DNA from: Eurosta solidaginis
Taxonomy: Eukaryota; Arthropoda; Insecta; Diptera; Tephritidae
Direction: 5' to 3'
Assembly (NCBI RefSeq): GCF_040869045.1
Contig: NC_090319.1
Span: forward strand, 344,700,302-344,764,301
DNA: 64,000 bases
The notes beneath the pieces were generated by a model. That model made no database searches, had not been told where the DNA came from, and worked only from the letters and a program-made list of their open reading frames with translations. How positions within the stretch are numbered: position 1 is the stretch's first letter; each line of letters begins with the position of its first letter. The position numbers and the translations under genes are program-made. Positions 1 through 12,609 of this stretch are shown here, piece by piece.

Positions 1-1366
1 GATAAAGCGATGAAACTTGGTACGTGGGTTGAACTTATGACACAAAATAGAAAATTAGTAAAATTTTGATGAATGGGCGTGGCACCGCCCACTTTTGAAA
101 GAAGATAATTTCAAAGTTTTGCAAGCTGTAATTTGACAGTCGTTGAAGATATCATGATGAAATTTGGCACGAACATTACCCCTATTACTATATGTCTGCC
201 TAATAAAAATTAGCACAATCGGATGAAGAACACGCCCACTTTAAAAAAAAAATTTTTTTAAAGTCAAATTTTATGAAAAAATTCAATATCTTTACATTAT
301 ATTAGTAAATTATGTCAACATTCAACTCCAGTAATGATATAGTGCAACAAAATACAAATATAAAAGAAAATTTCAAAATGGGCGTGGCTCCGCCCTTTTT
401 CATTTAACTTGTTTAGAATACTTTTAATAAAATAAGTCGAACAAAAATTTACCAATCCTTATGAAATTTGGTAAGGGCAAAGCTTCTATGACGATAACAG
501 TTTTCTCTGAAAATGGGCGAAATCGGTTGAAGCCAAACCCAGTTTTTATACACAGTCGACCGTCTGACCTTCCGCTCGGCCGTTAACACAATAACTTGAG
601 CAAAAATCGATATATCTTTACTAAACTAAGTTCGCGTACTTATCTGAACTCAATTTATCTTGGTGTTAAAAATGGGCGAAATCCGACTATAACCACGCCT
701 ACTTTTTCGATATAGAAAATTTCCAAAAATGAAAAAAATTTCATAATTCTATACCAAATACGAAAAAAGAGATGAAAAATGTTGATTGGATTGCTTTATT
801 GACGCCTTCACATATAAGGGCCACTTCCTTTCAAAACCTTCATTAATACCTTTAGTTTGATACCCACTTCGTACAAACACATTCTACAGTCACCCTTGGT
901 CCACCTTTTTGGCGATATCTCGAAAAGGCATCCACCTAGTGAACTAAGGCCCACTCCCTTTTAAAATTCTCCTTAACACCTTTCATTTGATATCCTTATT
1001 GTACAAACAAATTATAGAGTCACTTCTGGTCCACCTTTATGGCGATATCTCGAAAAGGCGTCCACCTATAGAACTAAGGCCCACTCCCATTTAAAATACT
1101 CATCAACATCTTTCATTTGATACCAATATCGTACAAACACATTCTAGAGTCATCCCTGGTCCACCTTTATGGCGATATCCCTAAATGGCGTCCACCTCTA
1201 TGGCCCACTGCCTTTTAAAATACTCTTTAATACCTTCCATTTGATACCCATGTCATACAAACACATTCCTAGGTTCATTTTCCTATATGGTGATTTTCCC
1301 TTATTTTATCTCTCAGCTGAGTATGTAATGTTCGGTTACACCCGAACTTAACTTTCCTTACTTGTT
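1..1366 (+). repeat. High-copy repeat copy R1 (5' end outside window)
   Basis: Left-truncated copy of a family found five times in the window. It carries the recurrent phrases about cgcccact, 'ggcgtggc' and 'gatatctcg', then about four tandem units of ~130 bp (marker 'gtacaaaca' at 871, 1001 and 1131, and a variant near 1255). It ends in the family terminus, an inverted 'gttcggttacacccgaac' followed by 'ccttacttgtt'. No long ORF is present. The family is unclassified; ORFs inside it are not credible genes. Confidence 0.8.
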
Positions 1367-3078
1367 TTTATTATATTAATCTTAAATATGTAAAACAATC
1401 AAAATTGTTTAAATTTTATTACTTTCCTCATAGAAAACATAAACATAAAGCCTACATACTAAATAAATCCATAGAAGCAGGGCAAGGCCACCATGGTGCG
1501 TTAAGGAGCTTAGTCTTCTTGAAAAGCAGGTTAAGAAGACTATCAGGCTACAAAATCTTGGAGAAAATATATGGAAAAATGTCTGCACAGACCTCGAAAC
1601 AGCTATATTTGTTAAAAGTGATATAAAGAAAAAAAACAGCGCAAGCACTGATAAAGAAAGAAAAAATATTTATTTTACTTTCGGCGGGCACTATTAGAGC
1701 CGAAAAAGATTATTATCCTCGCAAACAGAAATTTGATACCAGCATTGATACAATATTTCCTAGCAGGAAGGATTGCAAAAGTGACACAATCACAGCTGGC
1801 AACAGGGTACTGCACCGACGACTTTAAGATGGACCCAGGTTAAAGGGCGGAAAACTACCTGGAACCTAAACACTCCTCGAGCAGGAGTCCTCGCGATTTG
1901 GCAAGTCTGCAAATATCTCAAGCCCGACTATAATAAAAAAAACTAGCAGCGCTACATACTAGTTCCAAGCTGGTAGGTGGATGCAGGCATTTTTTAGCTA
2001 AGTTTACTGAATCGAGGGAAATTAGATGGCTGAGAAGGAAAGAAGGAAAAAGTGTCGTGGAAGTAGGTACACCGTGAACAAAGCGCAGCCAATGTAGAAG
2101 ATTACCACGGGTTTTGCACTATCAAGATCCACATGGTCAGATTACAAAGAAATAGAAACAAGTAGTCTTCTGAAAAGCTCCAGAACCTAAACCTTACATC
2201 TTTTATACTCAGAACCCTTGAATAGCTAATAAATGTGAGTCTAAAGTCGAACATGGGAAAAGAAAGTCTGTGCACACGTTAATGTATAAAGTATGTATAG
2301 GGTTACGTAAAGCCTAGGGCTACAAGTAGTAACTAGGGCTTACAATTGGTTTTCGAATTTGGCGGTTATGGAGTACATGAGGTATTTACAAAGATTGATT
2401 TGGAAGAAAAGAGACCTATGGGTCTCGCCCTCTTCTTGGATATTTACGGCAATAATTGTCGTAATCGCGCCCATAATTTTCTATGAGGTTCTTAAAAACC
2501 GCCTTAACGACAACATGCTGTTACAAAATTTAAGGCCTTGAGCAACATAGCGCAAACATACATGATCTTGCGTGTTCTCGCCGAAATGCATCTTAAAATG
2601 AAATGTGTAAACTTTATTTTATGCTGATCCAGAAAAAAGAGATCCTAAAAGCTGTCAAATCACTGTAAAATATTTTATGCAAAAGTATTTCTTAAAGCAA
2701 AACATCTGACCTACTGGGCCGACTTTTCTGTTTAAATTCCCAAAATTACACATGTCTGCCAGAGAATAATATTAGAATATTGTTTAGAAGTAATTTTAAC
2801 AAAAATATGTTTAATTAAATAATTAAATTTTTCAACAAGGCTATGCAGTGCTGGTTTACGCTTAGAGAAAACCAGAGGCTGAATGAAATGTAGGGGAGAA
2901 AAAAGATTGAGTGATAGGGAAGAGAGAGAATGAAAGGAGTTAAGGGTAGAGGAGGATATGGAGTAAGAATATGAGAAAGCGTAAGTGGACGAAAAACGGA
3001 GAGAAAAGTAGGATATATGAGAGGGGAAGGGGGGAGTAGGAGTGAGTGGAGTAAGTTTTCATCATAAGATATAACTAT
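1367..3078. other. No recognisable gene; purine-rich tract 2880-3060
   Basis: Short ORFs on both strands lack family features or splice context. From about 2880 to 3060 the + strand is strongly purine-rich (gagag/ggaag), similar to the strand-asymmetric tracts at 48590-48900 and, on the opposite strand, 15480-16200. Nothing else supported. Confidence 0.5.
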
Positions 3079-3797
3079 ATATAGGGTATTCCATCCCATT
3101 TCGACCAATTTTGAACCCGACCCCTTTAGAATTTACTGAAAGTTTTTCTTCTTTTTCTAGCTTACGAAAGACGTTTTTCAGAATTTTTTCAAATTTTTTC
3201 TTCCAACTCAAAAAATGTTATGAATTTTTAAAAAAAACACCGTTTTTACTTTCAAAATGCTATAACTTTTTCAAAAATTTACCGTTTGGGATCTTTTTTT
3301 TTTAAATTTGTTTTTAAATGTACTTTTCGGAAAAAATACATAAAAAATTTTAAAGTTTTTTTTTAATTTTTCATCTTTTCGAGATTTTTCGAATTTCGCC
3401 ATTTTTTTTCTCATAAAAAACTTCAATTAATTCTGCAATCATACCCACTAATCCTGGAGTGGGTCGATTTTTTTTATATTTTTTTTTTTTATTTAATTGA
3501 AAAAAAAACTGAAAAATTAAAATAAAAAAAAACTTTAAACATTTTTTTGTATTTTTTCCGAAACAAATTTAAAAAAAAAAAAGATCCCAAGCGGTAAATT
3601 TTTGAAAAAGTTATAGCATTTTGAAAGCAAAAACGGTGTTTTTTTTTAAATTCATAACTTTTTTTGAGTTGGATGAAAAAATTTGAAAAAATTCTGAAAA
3701 ACGTCTTTCGTAAGCTAGAAAAAGAAAAAAAACTTTCAGCCAATTCTAAAGGGGTCGGGTTCAAAATTGGTCAAAATGGGATGGAATACCCCATATA
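3079..3797. mobile_element. Fold-back element 1 (long inverted repeat, ~330-bp arms)
   Basis: The left arm starting near 'gggtattccatccca' (3083) and the right arm ending at 'tgggatggaatacccc' (3792) are reverse complements over roughly 330 bp, with a short spacer around 3430-3480. The ORFs 3111-3305 (+) and 3489-3764 (-) begin with the same peptide because they read the two arms. A non-autonomous MITE/fold-back transposon is the simplest reading; TATA-like flanks would fit a TA target, but the exact ends are uncertain. Confidence 0.85.
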
Positions 3798-4879
3798 TTA
3801 GACTGGGCCGATTTATTAACCAATATCGCGCCATCGACTTTCCGATAGGATTTGGGCTCAGGAAAAAAAAAAATGTTCCACTAGGCATACCCAAAAAAAT
3901 AATAAATTTGGAGCCTGCGAAATTTCAGTTGTTTGACTTTTTTCGACTTTGATTTTCAAGGTTTTTTTCATGACCTACTCAAAAAATGTTTCATTTGAAA
4001 AAAAAAATTTTTTTATCAAAAAACTGTTGTCCACAACGTTGTTAGCGGACATTTTTGGTAGAGCTTGCGATTTTTCGAACTTGTTCGAGAAGACATTTCT
4101 CGTGAGTCTCGCCTTCTCGCGAGATTCTCGCATCTCGAATTACTCTTAAAGCTCGTCAGGCTCGCGAGCTTATCGACATTCAATTAAATCTATTCGTTGG
4201 CTGTTTTATATAGAGCTTACGATTCCTTTTGGAGCACAAGCGAAAATTTCCACAGAACCACAACCAAAACACACCGAAATATATAGAATACTGCCAATGC
4301 AGCGACTGAATTGAAAGCCGAGAAGCTCGCAAGTATTACGAGTATTTCGAAATTCGAGAATCTCGCGAGAAGCCGTATTCTCGATGTCTCGTTAAAAAAA
4401 TAAAATATTGTGAACAAAATTATATGTATAAGAAATATATTTTGAGTTAAATGTCATTGAAAAAGAAATATAATCAAAAAAAGATCACAAGTAAAAAGAA
4501 CCAAGTTTAGAAATACTGTCCATAACCAATTAAGTTTATGCCGAGAAGCTCGCGAGATTTACGAGTACTTCGAGACACGAGAATCTCGCGAGAAGTCGAG
4601 TTCTCGAGTCTCGAAAATTTCGCTTGTGTTCGAGAAGAAATCGTAAGCTCTAACTTTTGGGTCCGACAGGGTATACGTATGAAAATTTTTTAGTAGGTCA
4701 TGAAAAAAACCTTAAAAATCAAAGTGGAAAACAAGTAAAAAAATTAAATTTCGCAGCTCAAAAATTATTATTTTTGGGTATGCGTAGTGGAACTTTTTTC
4801 CTGAGCCCAAATCCTATCGAAAAATCGATGCGCGATATCGGTTAACTTTCTTTCGTCCATACAAATCGACCCACTCTAA
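3798..4879. mobile_element. Fold-back element 2, TTAGAsyGGGyC family, interrupted
   Basis: Begins TTAGACTGGGCC directly after fold-back 1 and ends in the complement of TTAGAGTGGGTC. The arms (3798-4020 and 4655-4879) share the phrases 'gataggatttgggctca' and 'catgacctact' in inverted orientation. The same family occurs at 18363-19978. A third inverted element (4059-4652) occupies the centre. Confidence 0.85.
4059..4652. mobile_element. CTCGCGAG-rich inverted-repeat element nested in fold-back 2
   Basis: Starts TAGAGCTTGCGATTT and ends AAATCGTAAGCTCTA, so the termini are inverted copies. A further internal terminus-like copy (tagagcttacgattcc) is at 4211. The interior has repeated palindromic 'tctcgcgaga' blocks near 4113, 4363 and 4583, each followed or preceded by 'gagaatctcg'. 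It has no coding capacity. I do not recognise the family. Confidence 0.65.
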
Positions 4880-6339
4880 TTAATATGTAGCTATTTCAAA
4901 TACATTTCATTTTTCGAAAAAATAATTTGACCTCCAGATAGACTCTAATCTTACTAGAGTAGCTTTAAAGAGAAATAATATAGGGAGTTACTTACATCCA
5001 CTTCATGATGATACTTGGCTGGCTCCCAGTTATATGGGCATAGCTGGTAATAATAGGATGGATAGTAACAGTGCGCAAGGGATAACCCAACATTTGACGT
5101 ATTCGACGAGTTGGACAGATTCAATGTGATTTTTAGGTTACAAGAGTTGTGCGTGTTCTACCAGGCGATAAAGGTGTGGAAAAAAGTTCAGGGATGCAAA
5201 ATTTCTAAGATTATATGTAATCATTGTTAGTTTAAACTGACAAAGTCAATCTTATCACTAAAGGGTCGGTCCGTCGGTTTTGAAGAACTTCTTCTGATGG
5301 ACTCCGGGGCGAGATGATCATCCATAGGCGTGAGCGAAAGTGATTGTCGGCGCAATCTCTTAAACACCTTTTCTTAACTTTTCTCTTCTTTCGTATCCTT
5401 AAACGTCATAGCCATCATCAGACGGCATCGGTCTCATCACAACCTTTTGTTTCATTGCACACTGGTGAATGTTTTTACGATGCGAGTCGCCAAAACTCAG
5501 CGCATAACCTCTAAGCCGGGAGAGAACATTTAATGCGCATCAAAGAAGACGCTCCTACAAGGTAGTAAACACAAGATCTAACTGACGTTAGTCAGTGTTT
5601 AAAATGTGTTGTAGGAAATTGTCCGCACAGTTGGGCGGAAATCATAGAAGGAACTGAATGTTATAAGTAGCCTTGAAAAATACGCATTTATTTCGTGATT
5701 CCAATGTCCGCACTCAACTTTTACCCTCATTGTATATAAAACTATTAACTTGAATGCTTACTAAAAATTTACCAATGGCGTAACCTTTAGTTTAATAAAT
5801 ACTCTAATTGTCTCTTCATATACATACCATCAAAAAAATGTCAGCTTCAAAAATGGCCTACGTACCCTTTACGTCTAACTTTAGTTTTAACGCGAGTTCT
5901 TTCCACTCCATTTATCTAACTACGTACTTATTGCCACAATCGCAAACACCAAAGTTCCCAACATATTTACATACTTATTAGGCTTCAATGGTGGGATTAG
6001 AAATGGAATAAAGTCCAGTCAGGCAGAGCAATGATGATGTAGGTTTTTATTAGTAGATATAATAAGTACATATGTATATGTGTATAAGTCCATACATATA
6101 TACTTCTTATTCATGTGTGTACAGTAATTAAACCGTTTGAGAAATCTGGATTGGCCTTTCTTGTTTCTTGAAATATTTACAAAACAGAAGAGGTTAACAT
6201 AGAAAGTAATGAATGCCCTCCTCTTCATCCATAGATCCGCAGCTGCGATAGTAATCATAAGTGCCGAAGCCTATACTAGAGGTGTGAGTGTCTATTAGTG
6301 TCTCAAAGCTACCAGAGCTACATTTTCGATCTATTTAGG
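4880..6339. other. No recognisable gene
   Basis: AT-rich sequence with scattered short ORFs. The GC-richer stretch 5260-5600 could be old transposon DNA, but no motif identifies it. Confidence 0.4.
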
Positions 6340-7335
6340 GTTAAAACTTCACCGGCAGACCTAATGGACCAAAATATAGCGCTAGCAACTGCAGCAAGGC
6401 TTAAGACCTAGTGGCAGCTTGATTGCAGGTCGTATGGCCACACAGAATAGCACCATTAGCTTCGAAAGAGGTTCTGGGCCACAATAGAGCCGGAGGGTTG
6501 GCGCAAGGGTGCGGAAATGGCAGAACATGCTATACACGTGTATACCTATGTTGCCAAAGTTATGAGAGGGATCGGGTATGCTGTGGCCTCTCAGAAATAA
6601 TTATTTCCTACAGACTGCAAGATCAGTGCAGTGTCTTTAAGGTGGAAATTGTAGCCGTGAAGAAAGAAGAAATAATAAATTTTGGAGGAAGAATGCTTCA
6701 GCTGCAGTCGCATCAGTATATATTGTGACGAATATTATCATCACTAAGCGATACTACCATCACTAAGCCGATACTAAACAGCCACTCGTATGTACGTAAA
6801 CAAAGCAGTCATCATGTACACACATACCAAGGCAGCAGAGACATACTCACAAACGCATATCATCATCAGCGGAAGTAGTACTCACATATACACACCCATA
6901 TGGATACAAACTACAAATATACATGTATGTAGCTGCTAAGCAAGCATGAAGTTCACGAAATTACTAGACCTTAGGATAAATGGGTGAACGAGGAAACCGA
7001 GAGTATAAAAGCAGCACAAGCTGAAGCATAACTAATCAGTTTGATTTAAACACGCTATTGGATGTGAAGTATAGGTGTTATTGTGAAGTACCTCAAGGTA
7101 GTCTATTAAAGACCATTTTGCATTATTGAAAACTGGAGTTATTTATTCAACAGTTGGCAGAAGGTTTGGAATAAGCGGAATTTTTCTAAATTCGTTACAA
7201 TATATTGAAAGTCAGGCGACGATCATGCCGCAGTTTGGTACGAGGTCAATGTTACTTTTATTCCAAAGGCCGGTATGTGCTCTCACGTATCACATACGGA
7301 CTTCAGATCAGTCAGTCTCTGGTTGTCTCACCTAA
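6340..7335 (+). pseudogene. LINE RNase H domain remnant (R1/Jockey-like), split by an LTR
   Basis: The frame around 6560-6720 reads like the RNase H part of an insect non-LTR element: 'YRLQDQCSVFKVEIVAVKK' resembles the conserved 'DQCSVFQAE..A' block. The next block, 'YIESQATIM', resembling the 'SDSQAAI' catalytic region, appears only after position 7200. In between sits a complete LTR flanked by ATAT, so the coding block was cut by that insertion. Frameshifts and stops elsewhere make it a dead fragment. The family assignment comes from motif recall, not from a search. Confidence 0.65.
6724..7199 (+). mobile_element. Solo LTR 1 (476 bp), 4-bp ATAT target duplication
   Basis: Starts TGTGACGAATATTA and ends AATTCGTTACA, giving TG...CA ends with longer inverted termini TGTrACGAAT/ATTCGTyACA. 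ATAT lies immediately on both sides (6720-6723 and 7200-7203). It contains a TATA box ('gagtataaaagcagc', ~7000), downstream AATAAA-like 'tattaaag', and no gag or pol. The 4-bp duplication and TATA preference fit Ty3/gypsy-type integration. Confidence 0.88.
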
Positions 7336-7339
7336 AAAT

Positions 7340-8010
7340 ATTGGAACAGCTTATTAATCTCAGCATCCTAGCATGCGCAATAGGGAGCAAGGGTTGTGGA
7401 AATTAACAGACTTCTGGTGTAGATACCGAGTCCGATTGTCCGAAATTAATTTCTGGATACCCTGTGCGATAGTTTGCAGGGCTATCTGGATTCGGTGACT
7501 AGGTGGGCTTGATTGCCAGCCCAATCCACCATGGAAACAAAAGGCTGATAAAGTACAAGATTCCCGTTTCAGAATAACCTCGATTTGGGAAATACCGTTG
7601 GTAAATTCAGATATGATTACATATCTGGGGACTATATTGGACAGTAAGATGTCATGAAGCAAAGTTCTGAGATAGGCAAAAGAAGGCCTCGGTTGCCTTG
7701 TATTGCTGCCGCGGGGAAATCGGTAAGAATGGGGACTCTCCCCTAGGGTAGGACACTGACTTTATGGCAGTCAAACTATGTACATAGGTGCTTTGGGATA
7801 GTGGTATGATGGGTCACACTTAGCACGGCGAGTACAACCAAAATGTTAGTGTCAGTACAACGTACAGCAATGTTTGGTATCAGTGACGATTTTAGAACAA
7901 CAACTACCTTGGCATTGAATGTCATGTGGAACATATATACGGTGGATATTGCGGATAAGTTGGCTGCGGCTTGGTTAGGGATCTTTCTTCGTGACATGGA
8001 CTTTATCATC
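7340..8010 (+). pseudogene. LINE RT C-terminal fragment (R1/Jockey-like)
   Basis: Around 7630 the frame reads 'TYLGTILDSKMS', the usual 'YLGv.lD' block after the RT catalytic core. Around 7855-7975 it reads 'VQRTAMFGISDDFRTTTT' and then 'LAAAWLGI', like the 'lQR.a...i.galRTTPt.AL' block of insect R1/Jockey-type RTs. Several frameshifts separate these. It lies downstream of the RNase H piece in the wrong order for one intact element, so it is probably a separate fragment or a rearrangement. Confidence 0.7.
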
Positions 8011-9719
8011 TAGGTCATTAAAGCATTCTTATCAATGTTGTATATAGAATAAACCTTTTATCTTATACGGTCTAATATACACAATTACTTATATATGTAA
8101 ATATTTTTATGTTACCACCGATTGTGTCATTTATATTTCGTTTCTAGCCATGAGGCTTGTCAAAACTTAAGCCAACGGCGACAATGGAAACCATAAAAGT
8201 AAAAAAAAAACACGAAAACTGAAAAAGGCTCTAAAAAATTAATAGCCACAAAACCTACAATTCTTATACGAGAATTGAGCATTATAAATTTCCATCAAGC
8301 CCAACTAAACTGCGGAAAACAGTGTTCCTTGTCAATGAAAGAATCCATTCACTCACTCACTCACTGGCACTCCATTCTGTCACTTGAAAGACATTGCCCT
8401 ATTAACGCACAAGAGTCCTTATCATGTGTGGCAACACAACAATACTCCAAAGCAGCAGCAGTGACCATCTACGCACTCAAACGTAACGGTTGTTTGTACT
8501 AATAGAGAACGATACAATTACAAAGCCTTTATATGTATACCAAAAAAATTGTGTACATTGTCGCCGTGTTGTCTGCTATGCTACGGAATTTTACTTTTAT
8601 TGCTTCAGCGACTTTCATTACGGTCGCTTAGTATACCACGCTGTGAGTGGATTGTAATCAGTATTGTTTTATCTATAAATTTGTTCAATGGAATCATCAA
8701 TTAAACAAGCATAAAAATTTCAGGATACTAGAATTAAAATGATGAAAAATGGAAATTAATATTTATCCATCTGGCTATTGAGCTCATTAAATTATAACAA
8801 ATTATCAAAAATGTAAGTATCCCAAAAAAAACTTTAAACAAATTTTAATATTTATATCGATGTAAGGTAGGAAGCTGTAGATTTAGGTAGAACCTAAAGA
8901 ATCTAAGGGGTGATATAACGAAGCTTCTCACATAAAATCAGAAAATTTGCACATTCAAGCTTCTGGCTAGCGACGACGATATTAAAAATTTATCCAAACA
9001 ACTTCATAGAAGTGGCTCAGAAATAATTCCAAAACTAAGCTCTAAATGGTCCAGAAATCATCTTGAAAATATTCCAAACTTAACTCGAAAACATACTGGT
9101 AAGCATGCGAACCTATCCCGAATTGAAGTTACTGAGACTTCAGCTAAATTTCAATCTTAATGAAATATTTGCATGATGTTCTTAATATATCGAATTACTC
9201 CGTAAAACAGTTTCGAAATATTCTCGAAAACATTTCCATGACCACCAGCTATCTCCATGTGGTTCACAATCATGCTGAAAAATTATCCAATATAATCCAC
9301 GAGTTTTACTTCTAAAACCGTCCCAAAAATATTCCGAGCTAATGTTGAACAAGTCTCAATATATATAACGCCTTAAACTTAATATGCGAATCAAACTAAT
9401 CTCATATCAAATACCCTGAAACTGCGAAGCTTGAAGCTTGAAAAACTTTGCAAAGCTTTTTACAAAAGAAGCTTTCAAACTAATTCCTAAATCATCCCAA
9501 ATCAAACAAAAAAGCCTCGGTTTTTTATTTCTACCAAAATAATATCATAAATAACTTAAGGTGGTCCCGAAAATTAATAGAAGTAAACACAGAACAATAT
9601 CCACGGCCTTTCAACAAAAAATTTAAGAAAAAATCTCCAAGATGTACAATGCGAGATTCGAATTTTATCTATACTTGTATCGTGTCGCGGAGAGTAACTT
9701 TAAAAAAGTTAAAACAACG
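8011..9719. other. No recognisable gene
   Basis: AT-rich, with short ORFs only. No repeat shared with the rest of the window was noticed. Confidence 0.4.
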
Positions 9720-10440
9720 TCAGCTAAGTGCAGGATCACACTTCTTATATTGACGGTCTACCCATAAGGAATGGTACCGCAATATGAGCACTCTACTGGA
9801 AAACGTATCTGCTACCCATGCCACATTTCATATTTCCACACTATCCGGGCGAGGTCGCCAAGTATCCCTTACACCCTCCATAATTTTCCAGTGTAGTTAT
9901 CGCCTTCGAAGAAGGTTTAGGACCAAATTTTAGGCGGAAGTCGAGAATTTCTTTCCAATCTTCGGCATGGAAATACGTCGATATGATCCAAGTTGAGCCC
10001 AAGAATCTTACCATTTTTAATCATAGCTCTGTCAGCCAATTTCAGGCACACCGTGCTGGTCTGACAACTGTCAAGTCGTCAGCGAAAGCGATAAGAAACG
10101 TGCTTTCGGGCAGGTTCTACCGGAGGATTCCTGAGGTGTTCCCCCACTCATTCACAACACAACAACGATCTTTCATGTAGTCAGTAGTTTTAAATAGTGA
10201 AAAATTCATATCTTCCCATCTGACGGACTGCAAACCATTTTTGACGTTACCACTAAGACTGTGGGCTTGGCTAGGTGACATGCCTTTTCAACCTTTATAA
10301 CAATATTTATGGCCTCGGCTATGGTGTCTCTCGTGGTGTTTCGAAAACAATGCTGTCAGTGAAATTAACTCCCCCTTAGCTAATATCTGCTGTTGGTTCG
10401 GAAAATTGTATATACCCAGCTAAACCTATCCTTGATTAGA
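9720..10440 (-). pseudogene. LINE reverse transcriptase fragment with FADD box (R1-like)
   Basis: On the minus strand, 10086-10075 encodes FADD in the context 'AFADDLTVVR', the RT catalytic aspartate box of R1/LOA-like elements. Further downstream on that strand the frame gives 'SSKAITTLENYGG', resembling the region after the RT core. Multiple stops and frame changes show decay. Only this part of the RT is present. Confidence 0.6.
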
Positions 10441-10599
10441 GGCGTTAAAATTTTAAAGAAAGCAAGTTATTTGCAGCCAGCCATATTACTTCTGCGCTAA
10501 AAGACAATGGGCGTTATTTCTATTTTGCAAAGCATAGAAGATCAGCGATCTTCACTTCCATTTATTGAGAAATAACGCTCCCCGCATTTAAAAAATATT

Positions 10600-11490
10600 G
10601 ATTTTTTTTGTTAATTAAATTTTGTTTTATATAATATATATAATTTTGTTTAATTGTTGTTATTTTTATTTTTAATTTTGTTTAATTTGATCTTATATTT
10701 TTTTAAATTTTATTTCATTTCATTTTATTTTATTTCATAAAATTTTTTTTCTTTTGTTTTTTTTTTTGTTCATTTTCTTTTTTTTTTCATTTTATTTTAT
10801 TTTTTTCTTGTTTCATTTTATTTTATTTTTTTGTATTTCATTTTATTTTATTTTATTTCAATTTAATTTGTTTTATTTTATTCTATTCTATCTTATATTG
10901 TTTTGTTTTATTTATTCTGTTTTATTTTATTTTTTTTGTTTATTTCACTTTATTTTATTTTGTTTTATTTTATTTTATTTTTATTTTTTCATTTACTTTT
11001 TTTCTTTTGTATTTAATTTTATTTTCTTTTCTTATATTTTCTTTTATTCTTTTATTCTACCTTATTTTATTTTAATTTCTTTTATTTTATCCTATTTTAT
11101 TTTATTTTATTTATTTTTATTTTATATTATTTAATTTTGTTTTATTTTATTTTATTTTTTTTATCTTATTTGTTTTAACTTAATTTAATTTTATTTATTT
11201 TATTCAATTTTATTTAGTTTAAATTTATTTAATTTTTTTAATTTTATTTTAGTTTATATTATTTTATTTTGTTAAGTTTTATATTATTTTATTTTTTTTT
11301 TTTCAATTTATTTTATTTTGTTTTGTTTTATTTTAGTTCACTTTATTTTATTTTGTATTATTTTGTTTTGTTTTGTCTTATCTTATGGAATTTTATTTTA
11401 ATTTATTTTATTTTATTTTGTTTTATTTAATTGATTTTATTTTATTTCCTTTGTTTTACTTTATTTTACTTTTTATAATTTTATTTTATG
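10600..11490. repeat. (TTTTA)n-type low-complexity tract 1
   Basis: Nearly 900 bp built from degenerate TTTTA/TTTTG/TTTCA pentamers. The apparent 126-residue ORF at 10754-11134 is a low-complexity F/L/Y/I translation of the tract and is not a gene. Confidence 0.95.
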
Positions 11491-11504
11491 TCATTTTAAA
11501 ATGT

Positions 11505-11600
11505 TTTTTGTTATATCGGCCTACTGATATGTAAGATAGCGGGTTCGAATCGAGCATCACTGCCATGAAACAACTCCAACTATCACATCCATTCTGCAAC
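11505..11600 (+). repeat. tRNA-like SINE head fragment with B-box
   Basis: 'gcgggttcgaatcgagc' contains a B-box (GGTTCGAATC), about 30 bp after an A-box-like 'tatcggcctactga'. It directly follows the (TTTTA)n tract. Related heads on the minus strand lie near 11905, 13375 and 36980, all preceded by 'ctcaaggcc'-like sequence. Probably a retroposed tRNA derivative rather than a functional tRNA: no acceptor stem was found. Confidence 0.55.
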
Positions 11601-11874
11601 AGATGTCGCAGTGCTGTGAATATCAATTGGCAAGAAAACGGATAGAAGTAGAAATAATAAAGACAAACAAACAACCGCTGTGATAGCTGAATACTTATAA
11701 CAGCGGCGCCTAAACATTGCCGCTGAAGGAATTTAGCAGTTCCTGAAATTTATCTATAGAACTAGCTTTGCCAGTTGTTTAAGTTTTCTTCCTTCTATTC
11801 TAATTTAAAAATTTTTGCAATGAAATTTTTTCAATCAAATGTATTGTAACAATAATAATGATCAAATAATTATT

Positions 11875-11912
11875 GTTAGGCCTTGAACTCGATTCGAACT
11901 CGCGATCTTATT
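11875..11912 (-). repeat. tRNA-like B-box fragment
   Basis: Minus strand reads 'gcgagttcgaatcgagtt', like the heads at 11530, 13360 and 36950, then runs into another (TTTTA)n tract. Too short to be a tRNA. Confidence 0.5.
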
Positions 11913-12290
11913 TTATTTTATATTATTTTATTTTATTTTATTTTGTTTTATTTTATTTTATTTTCTTTTATTTTTTTTCTATTTTTTTTTTTCAATTTAT
12001 TTTATTTTATTTTAATTTATTTTATTTTATTTATTTTACTTTACTTTATTTTGCTTTTTTAATTTAATTTTAGTTTATTTTTAATTATTTTATTATATTT
12101 TTTCATTTTATTTTATTTAAATTTTTTTATTTTGTTTTATTTTATTTTACATGATTTTATTGTGTGTTATTTTATTTTATTTTATTTTATGTTATTTTCT
12201 TTTATTTATTTTATTTTTTTTTTTTTTTTTTATTTTTTTTTTTATGTTATTTTCTTTTATTTTATTTTATTTATTTCTTTTTTCATACTT
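11905..12290. repeat. (TTTTA)n-type low-complexity tract 2
   Basis: Degenerate TTTTA pentamers. The ORF at 11873-12067 is a translation artefact. Confidence 0.95.
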
Positions 12291-12429
12291 ATATTTAAGA
12301 ATTCATGAGCTTAACACCGGCTTATAATAATTGAATTTCAATAATTATGTTTCCTAAATTATTATTATGTATTCTTATATATAAGTATAAGCTGAACATA
12401 CCATTAAACAAAGATACATAAATATTTCT

Positions 12430-12600
12430 TTTTTCTATTATATTTTATTTTGTTTAAATTTATTTTAATTTATTTTATTTTATTTACTTTACTTTATTTC
12501 ACTTTTTTTAATTTTATTTTAGTTTATTTTATATTGTTTTATTTTAATTTAATTTATTTTATTTTATTTTATTTTGTTTTATTTTATTTAACTAAATTAA
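12430..12600. repeat. (TTTTA)n-type low-complexity tract 3
   Basis: Continuation of the pentamer-rich region, next to the tRNA-like element at 12610-12806. Confidence 0.9.
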
Positions 12601-12609
12601 TTTAATTAA

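Noticed and set aside
10754..11134. 126-residue + strand ORF rich in F, L, Y, I
   Set aside because: It is the translation of a TTTTA-type low-complexity tract; no domain, no codon signal.
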